Source: Candidatus Gallimonas caecicola
GTDB taxonomy: Bacteria > Bacillota > Clostridia > Christensenellales > Borkfalkiaceae
Direction: 5' to 3'
Length of the DNA: 5,939 nt
NCBI GenBank assembly: GCA_904394195.1
Contig: CAJFNH010000085.1
Location: 1 to 5,939 of the forward strand
The notes under the pieces are model-generated. The model was not told where the DNA came from. It saw only the letters and a list, made by a program, of their open reading frames with translations, and made no database searches. The translations under genes and the position numbers were made by a program. How positions within the stretch are numbered: position 1 is the stretch's first letter; each line of letters begins with the position of its first letter. Positions 1-5,512 of the stretch are shown here, piece after piece.

Positions 1-879
1 GGAAAGCTTCGCCTTCAGCCCGCTCTCCACGAACTTTTCAAAGAAGTCCATCTCGGCGGGGCACTCCTCGAGCACTGCGCGCACGACGTACTTTATCATC
101 TCCTCGGCAACTTCCATCACTTCGGGCAGCTCGGCAAAGGCGATCTCCGGCTCAACGTGCCAGAATTCCGCAAGGTGGCGGGTCGTGTTGGAATTTTCGG
201 CGCGGAAGGAGGGCCCGAACGTGTAGATCCTGCCCAGTGCCATGGCGGCGACCTCCCCTTCAAGCTGTCCCGAAACGGAGAGCCCCGCCTTTTGGCCGAA
301 GAAGTCCTCCTTATAATACGCCGCCTCGCTCTCATACTTCGCATCCCACGGTTGGGTGGTCACGCGGAACATCTCGCCCGCGCCCTCGCAGTCGCTCGCG
401 GTGATGAGAGGCGTATGCACATAGTAAAACCTGTGCTCGTGAAAGTAGCGATGGATGGCCTGCGCTGCCACGCTGCGCACGCGGAACACCGCCGCAAAGG
501 TGTTCGTGCGCAGCCGCAGGTGCGGGATGGTGCGCAGAAAGTCGAGCGTGGTGCGCTTTTTCTGGATGGGATAGTCGCCCGGGCACCTGCCCAGAAGGGT
601 CACGCTCTCGGCGTTGAGTTCGGCGCCCTCCCCCCTGAATGCCTTGACCACGACGCCCGTCGCGCAGACGCTGGCGCCGCATTTGGTGCATTCGGGGTCG
701 AGATTGAATTTTGCCTTGTTCACGACTACCTGCAGGCGGGAAAAGCTTGTTCCGTCCGTTACCTCAAGAAAGGCGACCGCCGCCGAATCGCGCGACGTAC
801 GCACCCATCCGCAGACGGTGACGCGGCTGCCGATGAGCGTCTTGTCCTGTAAAACGCTTGCTATATCGATGTGTTTCAT
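1..879 (-). CDS. asnS: Asparaginyl-tRNA synthetase, N-terminal 293 residues (runs off window)
   Basis: Class IIb aminoacyl-tRNA synthetase that charges tRNA-Asn with asparagine in the cytoplasm. Translating the minus strand from 879 gives 293 residues with no stop up to base 1. Residues 1-100 form the OB-fold anticodon-binding domain (VTVCGWVRTSRDS, about 20-32). The catalytic core begins near 125 with motif 1 (FHEHRFYYVHTPLITASD, about 146-163), then the substrate-binding segment DCEGAGEMFRV, then motif 2 around 225-245 (FRAENSNTTRHLAEFW). The AENSN and HLAEFW signatures and the SGQL segment favour AsnRS over AspRS. About 170 C-terminal residues, including motif 3, lie outside the window. 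The ATG at 879-877 is supported by GGAGGG five bases upstream. The glycosidase gene ends 21 bases before it, so the two are probably cotranscribed. The OB domain has a Cys cluster (C64, C67, C72) that I would not have expected. Confidence 0.96.
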   Translation of the reverse strand, partial: MKHIDIASVLQDKTLIGSRVTVCGWVRTSRDSAAVAFLEVTDGTSFSRLQVVVNKAKFNLDPECTKCGASVCATGVVVKAFRGEGAELNAESVTLLGRCPGDYPIQKKRTTLDFLRTIPHLRLRTNTFAAVFRVRSVAAQAIHRYFHEHRFYYVHTPLITASDCEGAGEMFRVTTQPWDAKYESEAAYYKEDFFGQKAGLSVSGQLEGEVAAMALGRIYTFGPSFRAENSNTTRHLAEFWHVEPEIAFAELPEVMEVAEEMIKYVVRAVLEECPAEMDFFEKFVESGLKAKLS

Positions 880-884
880 CGGAT

Positions 885-890
885 CCCTCC
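885..890 (-). promoter_or_regulatory. Ribosome binding site for asnS
   Basis: GGAGGG on the minus strand lies five bases before the ATG at 879-877. It fits into the 21-base gap after the glycosidase stop codon and fixes the asnS start. Confidence 0.85.
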
Positions 891-900
891 AAAAAACTGC

Positions 901-2424
901 TTACTTACTGATGATACAGGCGCTGCACGCGGGAACGATGCCCGCCGCGGGCACGCCGCCCGCTTCAAAGAGCACCTTGCCCGAACAATCGAAGGGTACC
1001 CGCTCCTGCCGCTGCGCAGGATTGAGCACGACGAGCAGGCGCTCGCCGCCGCCCCTTCGTTCGTAGGCGAACGGATATCTGCCTGCTTCGGCAAAAACGG
1101 GTACAAATTCCCCGAACGAGCGCAGCGCGGGGTGTTCTCGGCGCAGCTTTACAAGCTCTCTTACCGTGTTGAGCAGGGATCCTGCATCCCCTTCCTGCGC
1201 CGCAACGGTGGGCGCGTCCGCGCTCCCGTCAAAGGGAATATAGGAAGTTTTCGCATTGGTAAACCCGTACCCGCCGCCGTTTTTCCACTGCATGGGCGAA
1301 CGCGAGCCCGTGCGGTCATACCCGCCCTCCACCGAGGTGAGCCCCTCAAGATAGCGCATGCCGATCTCGTCGCCGTAGTAGATAAAGGGCGCGCCGGGCA
1401 TGGTGAGCAGGAATGCAAAACAAATCTTCAGATCGTGTGCGTTCCTTCCGCGGGCGAGTCGGGGCATATCGTGATTGCCCGACGGGATGCAGATGAGTCC
1501 TCTCCCCTGCGTGGAAGCAAGGTGGCGAAGATACGTTTCAAGAAAGATGGTGATGTCTCCCTTGCCTTCGCGCGAGAAAAACGGATGACTGCTTCGGAAG
1601 AGCGAAGTATAGGCCGGCGGACCGAAGTGCAGCATGAAATCCATGTGAAATCCGCCCTCGATGGATCTTGCGGGCACGCCCCACTCGGATACCATTGCGC
1701 AGCGGGGATATTCCGCATCGAGAAAGGCGCGGAAATCCTGCCAGAGCCTGATCGTCTCGCGGCTCTCCTCATCCGCCTTGACAAGGCTTGCCGCCATATC
1801 CACACGGAAGCCGTCCGCCCCCATATCCAGCCAGAAGCGCATGACGTCCTTCATCGCCTCGCGCGTTGCAAGGGCGTCCGGACTGTCGGGCGCCGCCATC
1901 CACGGGCGGGTGCGCTTTGCATAGCCGTAGTTGAGCGCGGGCTGATTGGAAAAGAAATTCACTCCAACCGAGCCGTCACGCTGGGAAATGCCGCGCAGGC
2001 AGGGGATATCCGTGCTCTCCCATACGCTGTCCGACCAGATATAGCGCCCGGAAAAACGGTTTTTCTCGGGCTGCGCAGAGGCCCTGAACCATGGATGATC
2101 GATGGACGTATGCCCGGGGACAAGGTCGATAAGCACATGTATCCCGCGCGCGTGCGCCTCATTGAAGAAGCGCTTCGCATCGGCATTGCTGCCGTAACGG
2201 GGCGCGACCAGCTTGTAGTCGCGCACGTCATAGCCGGCGTCTCCAAAGGGAGAATCGTACCAGGGATTGACCCAGACAGCATTGCAGCCGATCGATTGAA
2301 TGTACCCGAGTCGGGAGACCATGCCGGGGATATCGCCGATCCCGTCGTCGTTCGTATCCTGAAAGGACTGCGGATAGATCTCATAAAAAACCGCGTCCGA
2401 GAGCCATTCGGGAAGATGCGTCAT
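901..2424 (-). CDS. GH13 alpha-glucosidase/alpha-amylase-family glycosidase, cytoplasmic
   Basis: A 507-residue glycoside hydrolase family 13 enzyme, expected to cleave or transfer alpha-glucosidic bonds in malto- or isomalto-oligosaccharides. It has no signal peptide, so it should act on imported sugars. The (beta/alpha)8 barrel begins at FYEIYPQSF (13-21), then a DTNDDGIGD calcium-type loop (23-31). Conserved regions: I is DLVPGH (100-105); QPALN (161-165) is the region V signature in the oligo-1,6-glucosidase style; II is GFRVD with nucleophile D209; III is acid/base E247 in SEWG; IV is GNHD with D319. FIYYGDEIGM (347-356) and GSRSPMQW (373-380) close the barrel before a beta-rich C-terminal domain. 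Region I has Gly where GH13 usually has Asn. The start at 2424 is chosen for AGGAGG six bases upstream; the frame stays open to 2580 but earlier ATGs lack good spacing. Exact specificity (alpha-glucosidase, oligo-1,6-glucosidase or a transferase) cannot be decided. asnS follows 21 bases later. Confidence 0.9.
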   Translation of the reverse strand: MTHLPEWLSDAVFYEIYPQSFQDTNDDGIGDIPGMVSRLGYIQSIGCNAVWVNPWYDSPFGDAGYDVRDYKLVAPRYGSNADAKRFFNEAHARGIHVLIDLVPGHTSIDHPWFRASAQPEKNRFSGRYIWSDSVWESTDIPCLRGISQRDGSVGVNFFSNQPALNYGYAKRTRPWMAAPDSPDALATREAMKDVMRFWLDMGADGFRVDMAASLVKADEESRETIRLWQDFRAFLDAEYPRCAMVSEWGVPARSIEGGFHMDFMLHFGPPAYTSLFRSSHPFFSREGKGDITIFLETYLRHLASTQGRGLICIPSGNHDMPRLARGRNAHDLKICFAFLLTMPGAPFIYYGDEIGMRYLEGLTSVEGGYDRTGSRSPMQWKNGGGYGFTNAKTSYIPFDGSADAPTVAAQEGDAGSLLNTVRELVKLRREHPALRSFGEFVPVFAEAGRYPFAYERRGGGERLLVVLNPAQRQERVPFDCSGKVLFEAGGVPAAGIVPACSACIISK

Positions 2425-2430
2425 AACCGA

Positions 2431-2436
2431 CCTCCT
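2431..2436 (-). promoter_or_regulatory. Ribosome binding site for the GH13 glycosidase
   Basis: A consensus AGGAGG lies six bases before the ATG at 2424-2422. It decides the start against two in-frame upstream ATGs, one of which sits directly against a GGAGGT with no spacer. Confidence 0.88.
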
Positions 2437-2496
2437 GATCATACCTCCGCCAGCGTCCCACATTTGCGCATGCCTGCGCTTTTGCGGAAAGGTGTA

Positions 2497-2530
2497 GCGG
2501 CGCGCTATAACTGTTGCCATTGCGCGCCGC
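2497..2530. repeat. Inverted repeat, 9-bp GC stem, 16-base loop
   Basis: GCGGCGCGC at 2497-2505 is exactly complementary to GCGCGCCGC at 2522-2530. It is a very stable potential RNA stem, about 75 bases upstream of the glycosidase start. Confidence 0.75.
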
Positions 2531-2550
2531 AGGGTGAGGGTGTGTGTTAT

Positions 2551-2576
2551 GCCGACAGCCACGGTGTGGCTTCGGC
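2551..2576. repeat. Inverted repeat, 11 bp with one bulged base, 3-base loop
   Basis: GCCGA (2551-2555) pairs with TCGGC (2572-2576), C2556 is bulged, and AGCCAC (2557-2562) pairs with GTGGCT (2566-2571) around a GGT loop. It is the strongest-looking compact hairpin in this intergenic region. Confidence 0.75.
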
Positions 2577-2593
2577 GCACGCCCGAACTGAGA

Positions 2594-2617
2594 TTTTTGC
2601 CATCGGTAGGGCAAAAA
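2594..2617. repeat. Inverted repeat, 8-bp stem, 8-base loop
   Basis: TTTTTGCC (2594-2601) pairs with GGCAAAAA (2610-2617). The T and A tracts lie in the opposite order from a bidirectional terminator: on either strand the T's come first and the A's follow the stem. I therefore do not call it a terminator. Confidence 0.65.
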
Positions 2618-2627
2618 CCTTGACCGA

Positions 2628-2646
2628 ACGCGGGATCTACCCGCGT
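2628..2646. repeat. Inverted repeat, 7-bp GC-rich stem, 5-base loop
   Basis: ACGCGGG (2628-2634) pairs perfectly with CCCGCGT (2640-2646) around a five-base loop. On the minus strand it is not followed immediately by a T tract. Confidence 0.7.
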
Positions 2647-2694
2647 GAGACAAATCGAACGCAGAGCGCAGCGAACGTCGGGTTTTCCTCAAAC

Positions 2695-2736
2695 TCACGG
2701 AAAATTCTTTTCGTCGGTTCGAAAAGAATTTCGTGA
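2695..2736 (-). terminator. Long A/T-rich stem-loop just after the proS stop, possible terminator
   Basis: AAATTCTTTTCG (2702-2713) pairs perfectly with its 12-base complement at 2720-2731 around a 6-base loop. An outer 5-bp helix, TCACG (2695-2699) with CGTGA (2732-2736), extends it across a two-base bulge. On the minus strand the structure begins one base after the proS TAG at 2740-2738, where a 3' end is expected. There is no extended T run beyond the stem, so it may be a weak terminator, a stabilising 3' structure or a processing site rather than a classic intrinsic terminator. Confidence 0.45.
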
Positions 2737-2737
2737 A

Positions 2738-4165
2738 CTAGTACGCCCTTGCAAACACCACGGTGCTCTGCGCCTTTTTGCCGCAAACGACGCATGTATC
2801 CGACGTATTCTCGCCGTCCAGCACGCGCGCCGTCGCCTGGGCAAATTCCTTGACCTTATCCTCGCACGCGCGGCAGCCGCACCAGCCTGCACGCACGAAG
2901 TTGCCCCCTTCCACGCCCGCAAGCAGTTCCTCGAGCGTCGAAGCGCGGATGATGCGCGCATCCATGCGCGCTTTGGCGCGCTCGTACATGGTATCGGAAA
3001 TTTCCACAAGCAGTTCTTTGACGGTCTGCACGGCGCCGTCCAGCGCGCACTCCGACTTCTCCAGCGTATCGCGGCGGAAGAGGGTGCACTTGCCCGCTTC
3101 CAGATCGCGCGGGCCCAGCTCGATGCGCACGGGGACGCCCTTCATCTCCCACTCGTTGAACTTCCAGCCGGGCGAATTTTCCGAATCGTCCAAAGTGACG
3201 CGCACGCCTGCGGCGGCAAGGTTTTCCTTCAGGGCGCGGCACGCCTCCAAAACGCCCTCCTTCTTGGCGGCAATGGGTACGATGACAGCTTGCACGGGCG
3301 CGACGACGGGCGGCAGCACCAGCCCGCGCTTATCCCCGTGCGTCATGATAATGGCGCCGATAAGACGGGTGGAGACGCCGAACGACGTCGTATAGCCATA
3401 CTTGAGCGCACCGTCCTTATCCAGAAATCTGATCTCGAACGCCTTGGCAAAATTTTGACCGAGATAGTGCGTGGTACCTGCCTGCAAACTCTTGCCGTCG
3501 TGCATCATCGCCTCCATACCGAAAGTGGCTATGGCGCCCGCAAACTTTTCTTTCTCCGTCTTGCGTCCCGTCAGAACGGGCATGGCAAGGCAGGTGCGTG
3601 CAAATTCTTCATATACGGCAAGCATTTTTAAGGTCATTTCCATGGCTTCCGCTTCAGAAGAGTGAACGGTGTGTCCTTCCTGCCACAAAAATTCGCTCGT
3701 GCGCAGGAAGGGACGGGTGGTCTTTTCCCAACGCATGACGTTCGCCCACTGATTCATGAGAACGGGCAGGTCGCGGTAGGACTGGATCCATTTGGAATAC
3801 ATGCTGCCGATGATGGTCTCCGAGGTGGGCCGGATACAAAGCGGCTCGGCGAGCTTTTCGCCCCCCGCGTGCGTGACGACGGCAACTTCGGGCGCAAACC
3901 CCTCCACATGCTCCGCCTCCTTCGTCATAAAGCTCATGGGAATGAGCAGCGGGAAATAGGCGTTCTCGATGCCTTCCGCCCGAAAGCGCGCGTCCATCTC
4001 GCGCTGGATATTTTCCCAGATCGCATAGCCGTACGGACGGATGACCATCGTTCCCTTGACGGGTCCGTAATCGACAAGCCTGGTCTTGACGACGACGTCG
4101 GTGTACCACTGCGGAAAATCGCTGTCGATATCCGCGATCTGTTCTACGAAATTGTCCTTTGCCAT
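2738..4165 (-). CDS. proS: Prolyl-tRNA synthetase, short archaeal/eukaryotic-like type
   Basis: Complete 475-residue class II synthetase that charges tRNA-Pro with proline in the cytoplasm. Motif 1 lies near 46-76 (GYAIWENIQREMDARF onward). RPTSET (112-117) and motif 2 (MRWEKTTRPFLRTSEFLWQE, 144-163) follow, and motif 3 is around 261-286 (SFGVSTRLIG, then THGDKRGLVLPP). The anticodon-binding domain spans about 288-395. The C-terminal domain has zinc-type cysteines (C429, C431 or C434, C458, C461) and ends in tyrosine, as is typical of this subtype. The editing insertion between motifs 2 and 3 found in the longer E. coli-type enzyme is absent, so Ala-tRNA-Pro may be cleared by a separate deacylase (family knowledge, not seen here). 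The ATG at 4165 is chosen because GGAG lies six bases upstream and family homology starts there; the open frame upstream to 4291 covers the promoter. It is probably monocistronic or leads into the glycosidase. Confidence 0.97.
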   Translation of the reverse strand: MAKDNFVEQIADIDSDFPQWYTDVVVKTRLVDYGPVKGTMVIRPYGYAIWENIQREMDARFRAEGIENAYFPLLIPMSFMTKEAEHVEGFAPEVAVVTHAGGEKLAEPLCIRPTSETIIGSMYSKWIQSYRDLPVLMNQWANVMRWEKTTRPFLRTSEFLWQEGHTVHSSEAEAMEMTLKMLAVYEEFARTCLAMPVLTGRKTEKEKFAGAIATFGMEAMMHDGKSLQAGTTHYLGQNFAKAFEIRFLDKDGALKYGYTTSFGVSTRLIGAIIMTHGDKRGLVLPPVVAPVQAVIVPIAAKKEGVLEACRALKENLAAAGVRVTLDDSENSPGWKFNEWEMKGVPVRIELGPRDLEAGKCTLFRRDTLEKSECALDGAVQTVKELLVEISDTMYERAKARMDARIIRASTLEELLAGVEGGNFVRAGWCGCRACEDKVKEFAQATARVLDGENTSDTCVVCGKKAQSTVVFARAY

Positions 4166-4171
4166 ATTCTG

Positions 4172-4175
4172 CTCC
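4172..4175 (-). promoter_or_regulatory. Ribosome binding site for proS
   Basis: GGAG on the minus strand lies six bases before the ATG at 4165-4163. It supports this start over the in-frame ATG at 4291. Confidence 0.7.
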
Positions 4176-4200
4176 GATCGCGCGCCCCACCGGCGCATAA

Positions 4201-4232
4201 TAAAAAAGATATGGCTATTATACCATATCTTT
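4201..4232 (-). terminator. Intrinsic terminator overlapping the S-component stop codon
   Basis: A perfect 10-bp inverted repeat pairs AAAGATATGG (minus strand, 4232-4223) with CCATATCTTT (4214-4205) around an 8-base loop. On the minus strand six T's run from 4207 to 4202, the first three of which can also pair in the stem. This is the form of a rho-independent terminator for the gene ending at 4218, although the stem is A/T-rich and so of moderate strength. The stop codon TAA (4220-4218) lies in the loop. The same palindrome could also act as an operator around the TATAAT box. Confidence 0.6.
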
Positions 4233-4245
4233 ATACATTCGTCCA
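4217..4245 (-). promoter_or_regulatory. Sigma-70-type promoter for proS
   Basis: A perfect TATAAT lies at 4222-4217 (minus strand) and is preceded by TG one base further upstream, an extended -10. TGGACG at 4245-4240 matches the TTGACA consensus at four of six positions with a 17-base spacer. Transcription would start near 4210, giving a 5' leader of roughly 45 bases before the proS ATG. The -10 box shares bases with the upstream gene's stop codon and sits in the loop of the inverted repeat at 4205-4232. Confidence 0.65.
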
Positions 4246-4976
4246 ATGTTTGCGGGGGATTTTTGCGCACGCCCCGCGAAAATTCTTGCAAAAACGGGGA
4301 ACAGGATGAGCACGCTCACTGCTGCGCATATCGTCTGCGGCAGCATGGCAAGAAAACTCGCGCCGAAATACGCGAACGCGACCTGCGCGCTCATTCCGTA
4401 AAAGAGCGGGGTGATGACGTCGTCCAGCAGCGTAAAGCACACCGTACAGAGCGCCGCAAGCGCTGCAAGCGCCGCCGCCTGCCTGCATCTCTCCCCCCGC
4501 ACGAGCAGTACGGCGTACAGCACGAGCAGCGCACACATGACGGCGAACAGCGCCCATGCCATGCCCTTCAGGCGGGCGGCGTCAAGCACACTCACGGGGA
4601 TATCGAAAAGCGCCGCCGCAAGCGCCGCCCCGGCAAGAACGACGAGCGCCGCGGGGCACACCCATGCCGCCACCGGGCGTCCGCGCCTGCCCAGCCAGCC
4701 GAAGAAAAGAGCAAAGGCGTTATAATAAATGAGGTAGAGCACGATGACGTTGGGAACAAATCCGAAGATGAAACAGCGCAGAAGAGAGAACGCCGTGGCG
4801 GTCAGAACGCCGCACCGCCGGCCGAAAAAATAGCAGAACGCGAGCAACAGCGCCGTAACAAGCTCCACGCCGGGCACAAAGGAAAGAACGAACTGCGCCG
4901 TGAGCAGCAGCGCGCACATGACCGAGGAAAACGCCACGGTCTGCGCCGGTCCCCGCTTCCGCACACTATTCGCCAT
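4218..4976 (-). CDS. Membrane protein, ECF transporter S component-like
   Basis: A 252-residue, strongly hydrophobic protein with about six to eight predicted membrane segments (roughly 12-33, 37-52, 55-73, 76-95, 103-123, 139-159, 167-184, 197-230) and a positively charged N-terminus (RKRG). The pattern FVPGVELVTALL near 33-44, the following Gly/Phe-rich helices and LDDVITPLFYG at 184-194 resemble ECF transporter S components, the substrate-binding membrane subunits that dock on a shared EcfA-EcfA'-EcfT energising module. No ATPase or EcfT gene is in the window, so it would be a group II (module-sharing) type. It overlaps the upstream lipoprotein gene by 11 bases, pointing to translational coupling. 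No good ribosome binding site is seen; the ATG at 4976 is chosen, with 4985 as the alternative. The assignment comes from remembered family patterns, and the substrate is unknown; a cobalamin-like ligand is suggested only by the neighbour. Confidence 0.68.
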   Translation of the reverse strand: MANSVRKRGPAQTVAFSSVMCALLLTAQFVLSFVPGVELVTALLLAFCYFFGRRCGVLTATAFSLLRCFIFGFVPNVIVLYLIYYNAFALFFGWLGRRGRPVAAWVCPAALVVLAGAALAAALFDIPVSVLDAARLKGMAWALFAVMCALLVLYAVLLVRGERCRQAAALAALAALCTVCFTLLDDVITPLFYGMSAQVAFAYFGASFLAMLPQTICAAVSVLILFPVFARIFAGRAQKSPANIGRMYKDMV

Positions 4977-5439
4977 TCTGTTCATACGGCGTCCAGACGA
5001 GCGCATACCATTCCCCTTCCACAAGGGGAAGCCCCGAAACGCCGTAGGCCGCCATGGCAAGAGTGCGGCCCTCATATTCCCATGTGCCGTACGCCGTGTC
5101 CGAATAGACGATGTCATCCAGCGTGCCGAGCGTGGTATACACCGCCCAGTAATTGCTTTCGTCCGCCGCCATGCCGTTGACGGACGTGAGATAGAAGCCG
5201 TAATCCGACGAACTGCCCTCCATGCGGATATCGCCTTTTTCCGCAAGGGAAGCGAGCGCGTCATACAGACTGTGAGTCAGATCCCCCGCCGTCACTTCGA
5301 CCACGACGCGGGTCTCATCGCTCAACGCGAGCCTGACCTTTGCGTTGCCGATGCCCGCGGACTGCGTGCACGCCGTCAGCAATGCGCCGCCCAGAACGGC
5401 GGCCGTCACGACAGAAAGTTTTGCAAAAAAATGCCTCAT
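4966..5439 (-). CDS. DUF4430-like secreted lipoprotein
   Basis: A 157-residue protein with a lipoprotein signal peptide: positive start MRHFFAK, hydrophobic stretch 8-21, then lipobox LTAC with the lipidated cysteine at C24. The mature part should sit on the outer face of the membrane. After a short linker, residues about 45-155 look like a DUF4430 domain: a helix-like LYDALASLAEKG segment (58-69), then GFYLTSVNGM (81-90) and NYWAVYT (96-102), in the order seen in that family. DUF4430 is related to the C-terminal domain of intrinsic factor/transcobalamin, so ligand binding is plausible. Its stop codon lies inside the S-component gene (overlap 4966-4976), so the two proteins probably work together, the lipoprotein capturing ligand for the membrane subunit. 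An AAGGTGG ribosome binding site precedes the ATG at 5439. The ligand is not determined by the sequence. Confidence 0.75.
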   Translation of the reverse strand: MRHFFAKLSVVTAAVLGGALLTACTQSAGIGNAKVRLALSDETRVVVEVTAGDLTHSLYDALASLAEKGDIRMEGSSSDYGFYLTSVNGMAADESNYWAVYTTLGTLDDIVYSDTAYGTWEYEGRTLAMAAYGVSGLPLVEGEWYALVWTPYEQNGE

Positions 5440-5442
5440 GAT

Positions 5443-5449
5443 CCACCTT
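5443..5449 (-). promoter_or_regulatory. Ribosome binding site for the DUF4430-like lipoprotein
   Basis: AAGGTGG on the minus strand lies three bases before the ATG at 5439-5437. The spacing is slightly short, but no competing start with a signal peptide exists. Confidence 0.65.
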
Positions 5450-5512
5450 TTCCGCCCGCATCCGGGTATGACCCCGTCTACCGGGGAACAGCCGGCAAAT
5501 GTGACCGGAGCT

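Larger units (their letters stand above)
2425..2737. other. Hairpin-rich intergenic region between proS and the glycosidase gene
   Basis: These 313 bases hold no gene I can support. The minus frame is open from 2580 into the glycosidase, but that stretch resembles no protein and the enzyme has its own ribosome binding site at 2431-2436. The region carries at least five perfect or near-perfect inverted repeats (2497-2530, 2551-2576, 2594-2617, 2628-2646, 2695-2736) and a small one at 2466-2479. It could be a structured leader RNA for the glycosidase mRNA, a dispersed intergenic repeat, or degenerate sequence. I see no clear sigma-70 promoter and no T-box motif in it. Confidence 0.7.

Noticed and set aside
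2425..2580. An N-terminal extension of the glycosidase from the in-frame ATG at 2580 (or from the one at 2442)
   Set aside because: The extension has no family similarity and crosses strong hairpins. The ATG at 2424 has AGGAGG at ideal spacing, and GH13 homology begins right after it.
871..2736. A 621-codon open frame on the plus strand opposite the glycosidase
   Set aside because: It is antisense to a clear GH13 enzyme, shows no recognisable domain, and is explained by GC-rich codon use keeping the opposite strand open. The other long plus-strand frames opposite asnS, proS and the membrane gene are rejected for the same reason.
2425..2737. A T-box riboswitch controlling the glycosidase-asnS unit
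   Set aside because: I see no AGGGTGG-type T-box motif and no terminator/antiterminator pair ending in a T run. The GCGGGT hairpin at 2628-2646 only superficially resembles one.
4166..4291. A proS start at the ATG at 4291
   Set aside because: The added 42 residues would be encoded by the promoter/terminator region and the end of the upstream gene. Family homology and the GGAG site support 4165.
4977..5264. An S-component start at 5264
   Set aside because: The extra 96 residues are Arg-rich, overlap the lipoprotein gene in another frame, and lack the hydrophobic character of the membrane protein.
5440..5512. A cobalamin riboswitch upstream of the lipoprotein/S-component pair
   Set aside because: The gap is only 73 bases, too short for the aptamer, and lacks a recognisable B12-box. 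It contains only small GC hairpins such as 5472-5486 and 5455-5466.
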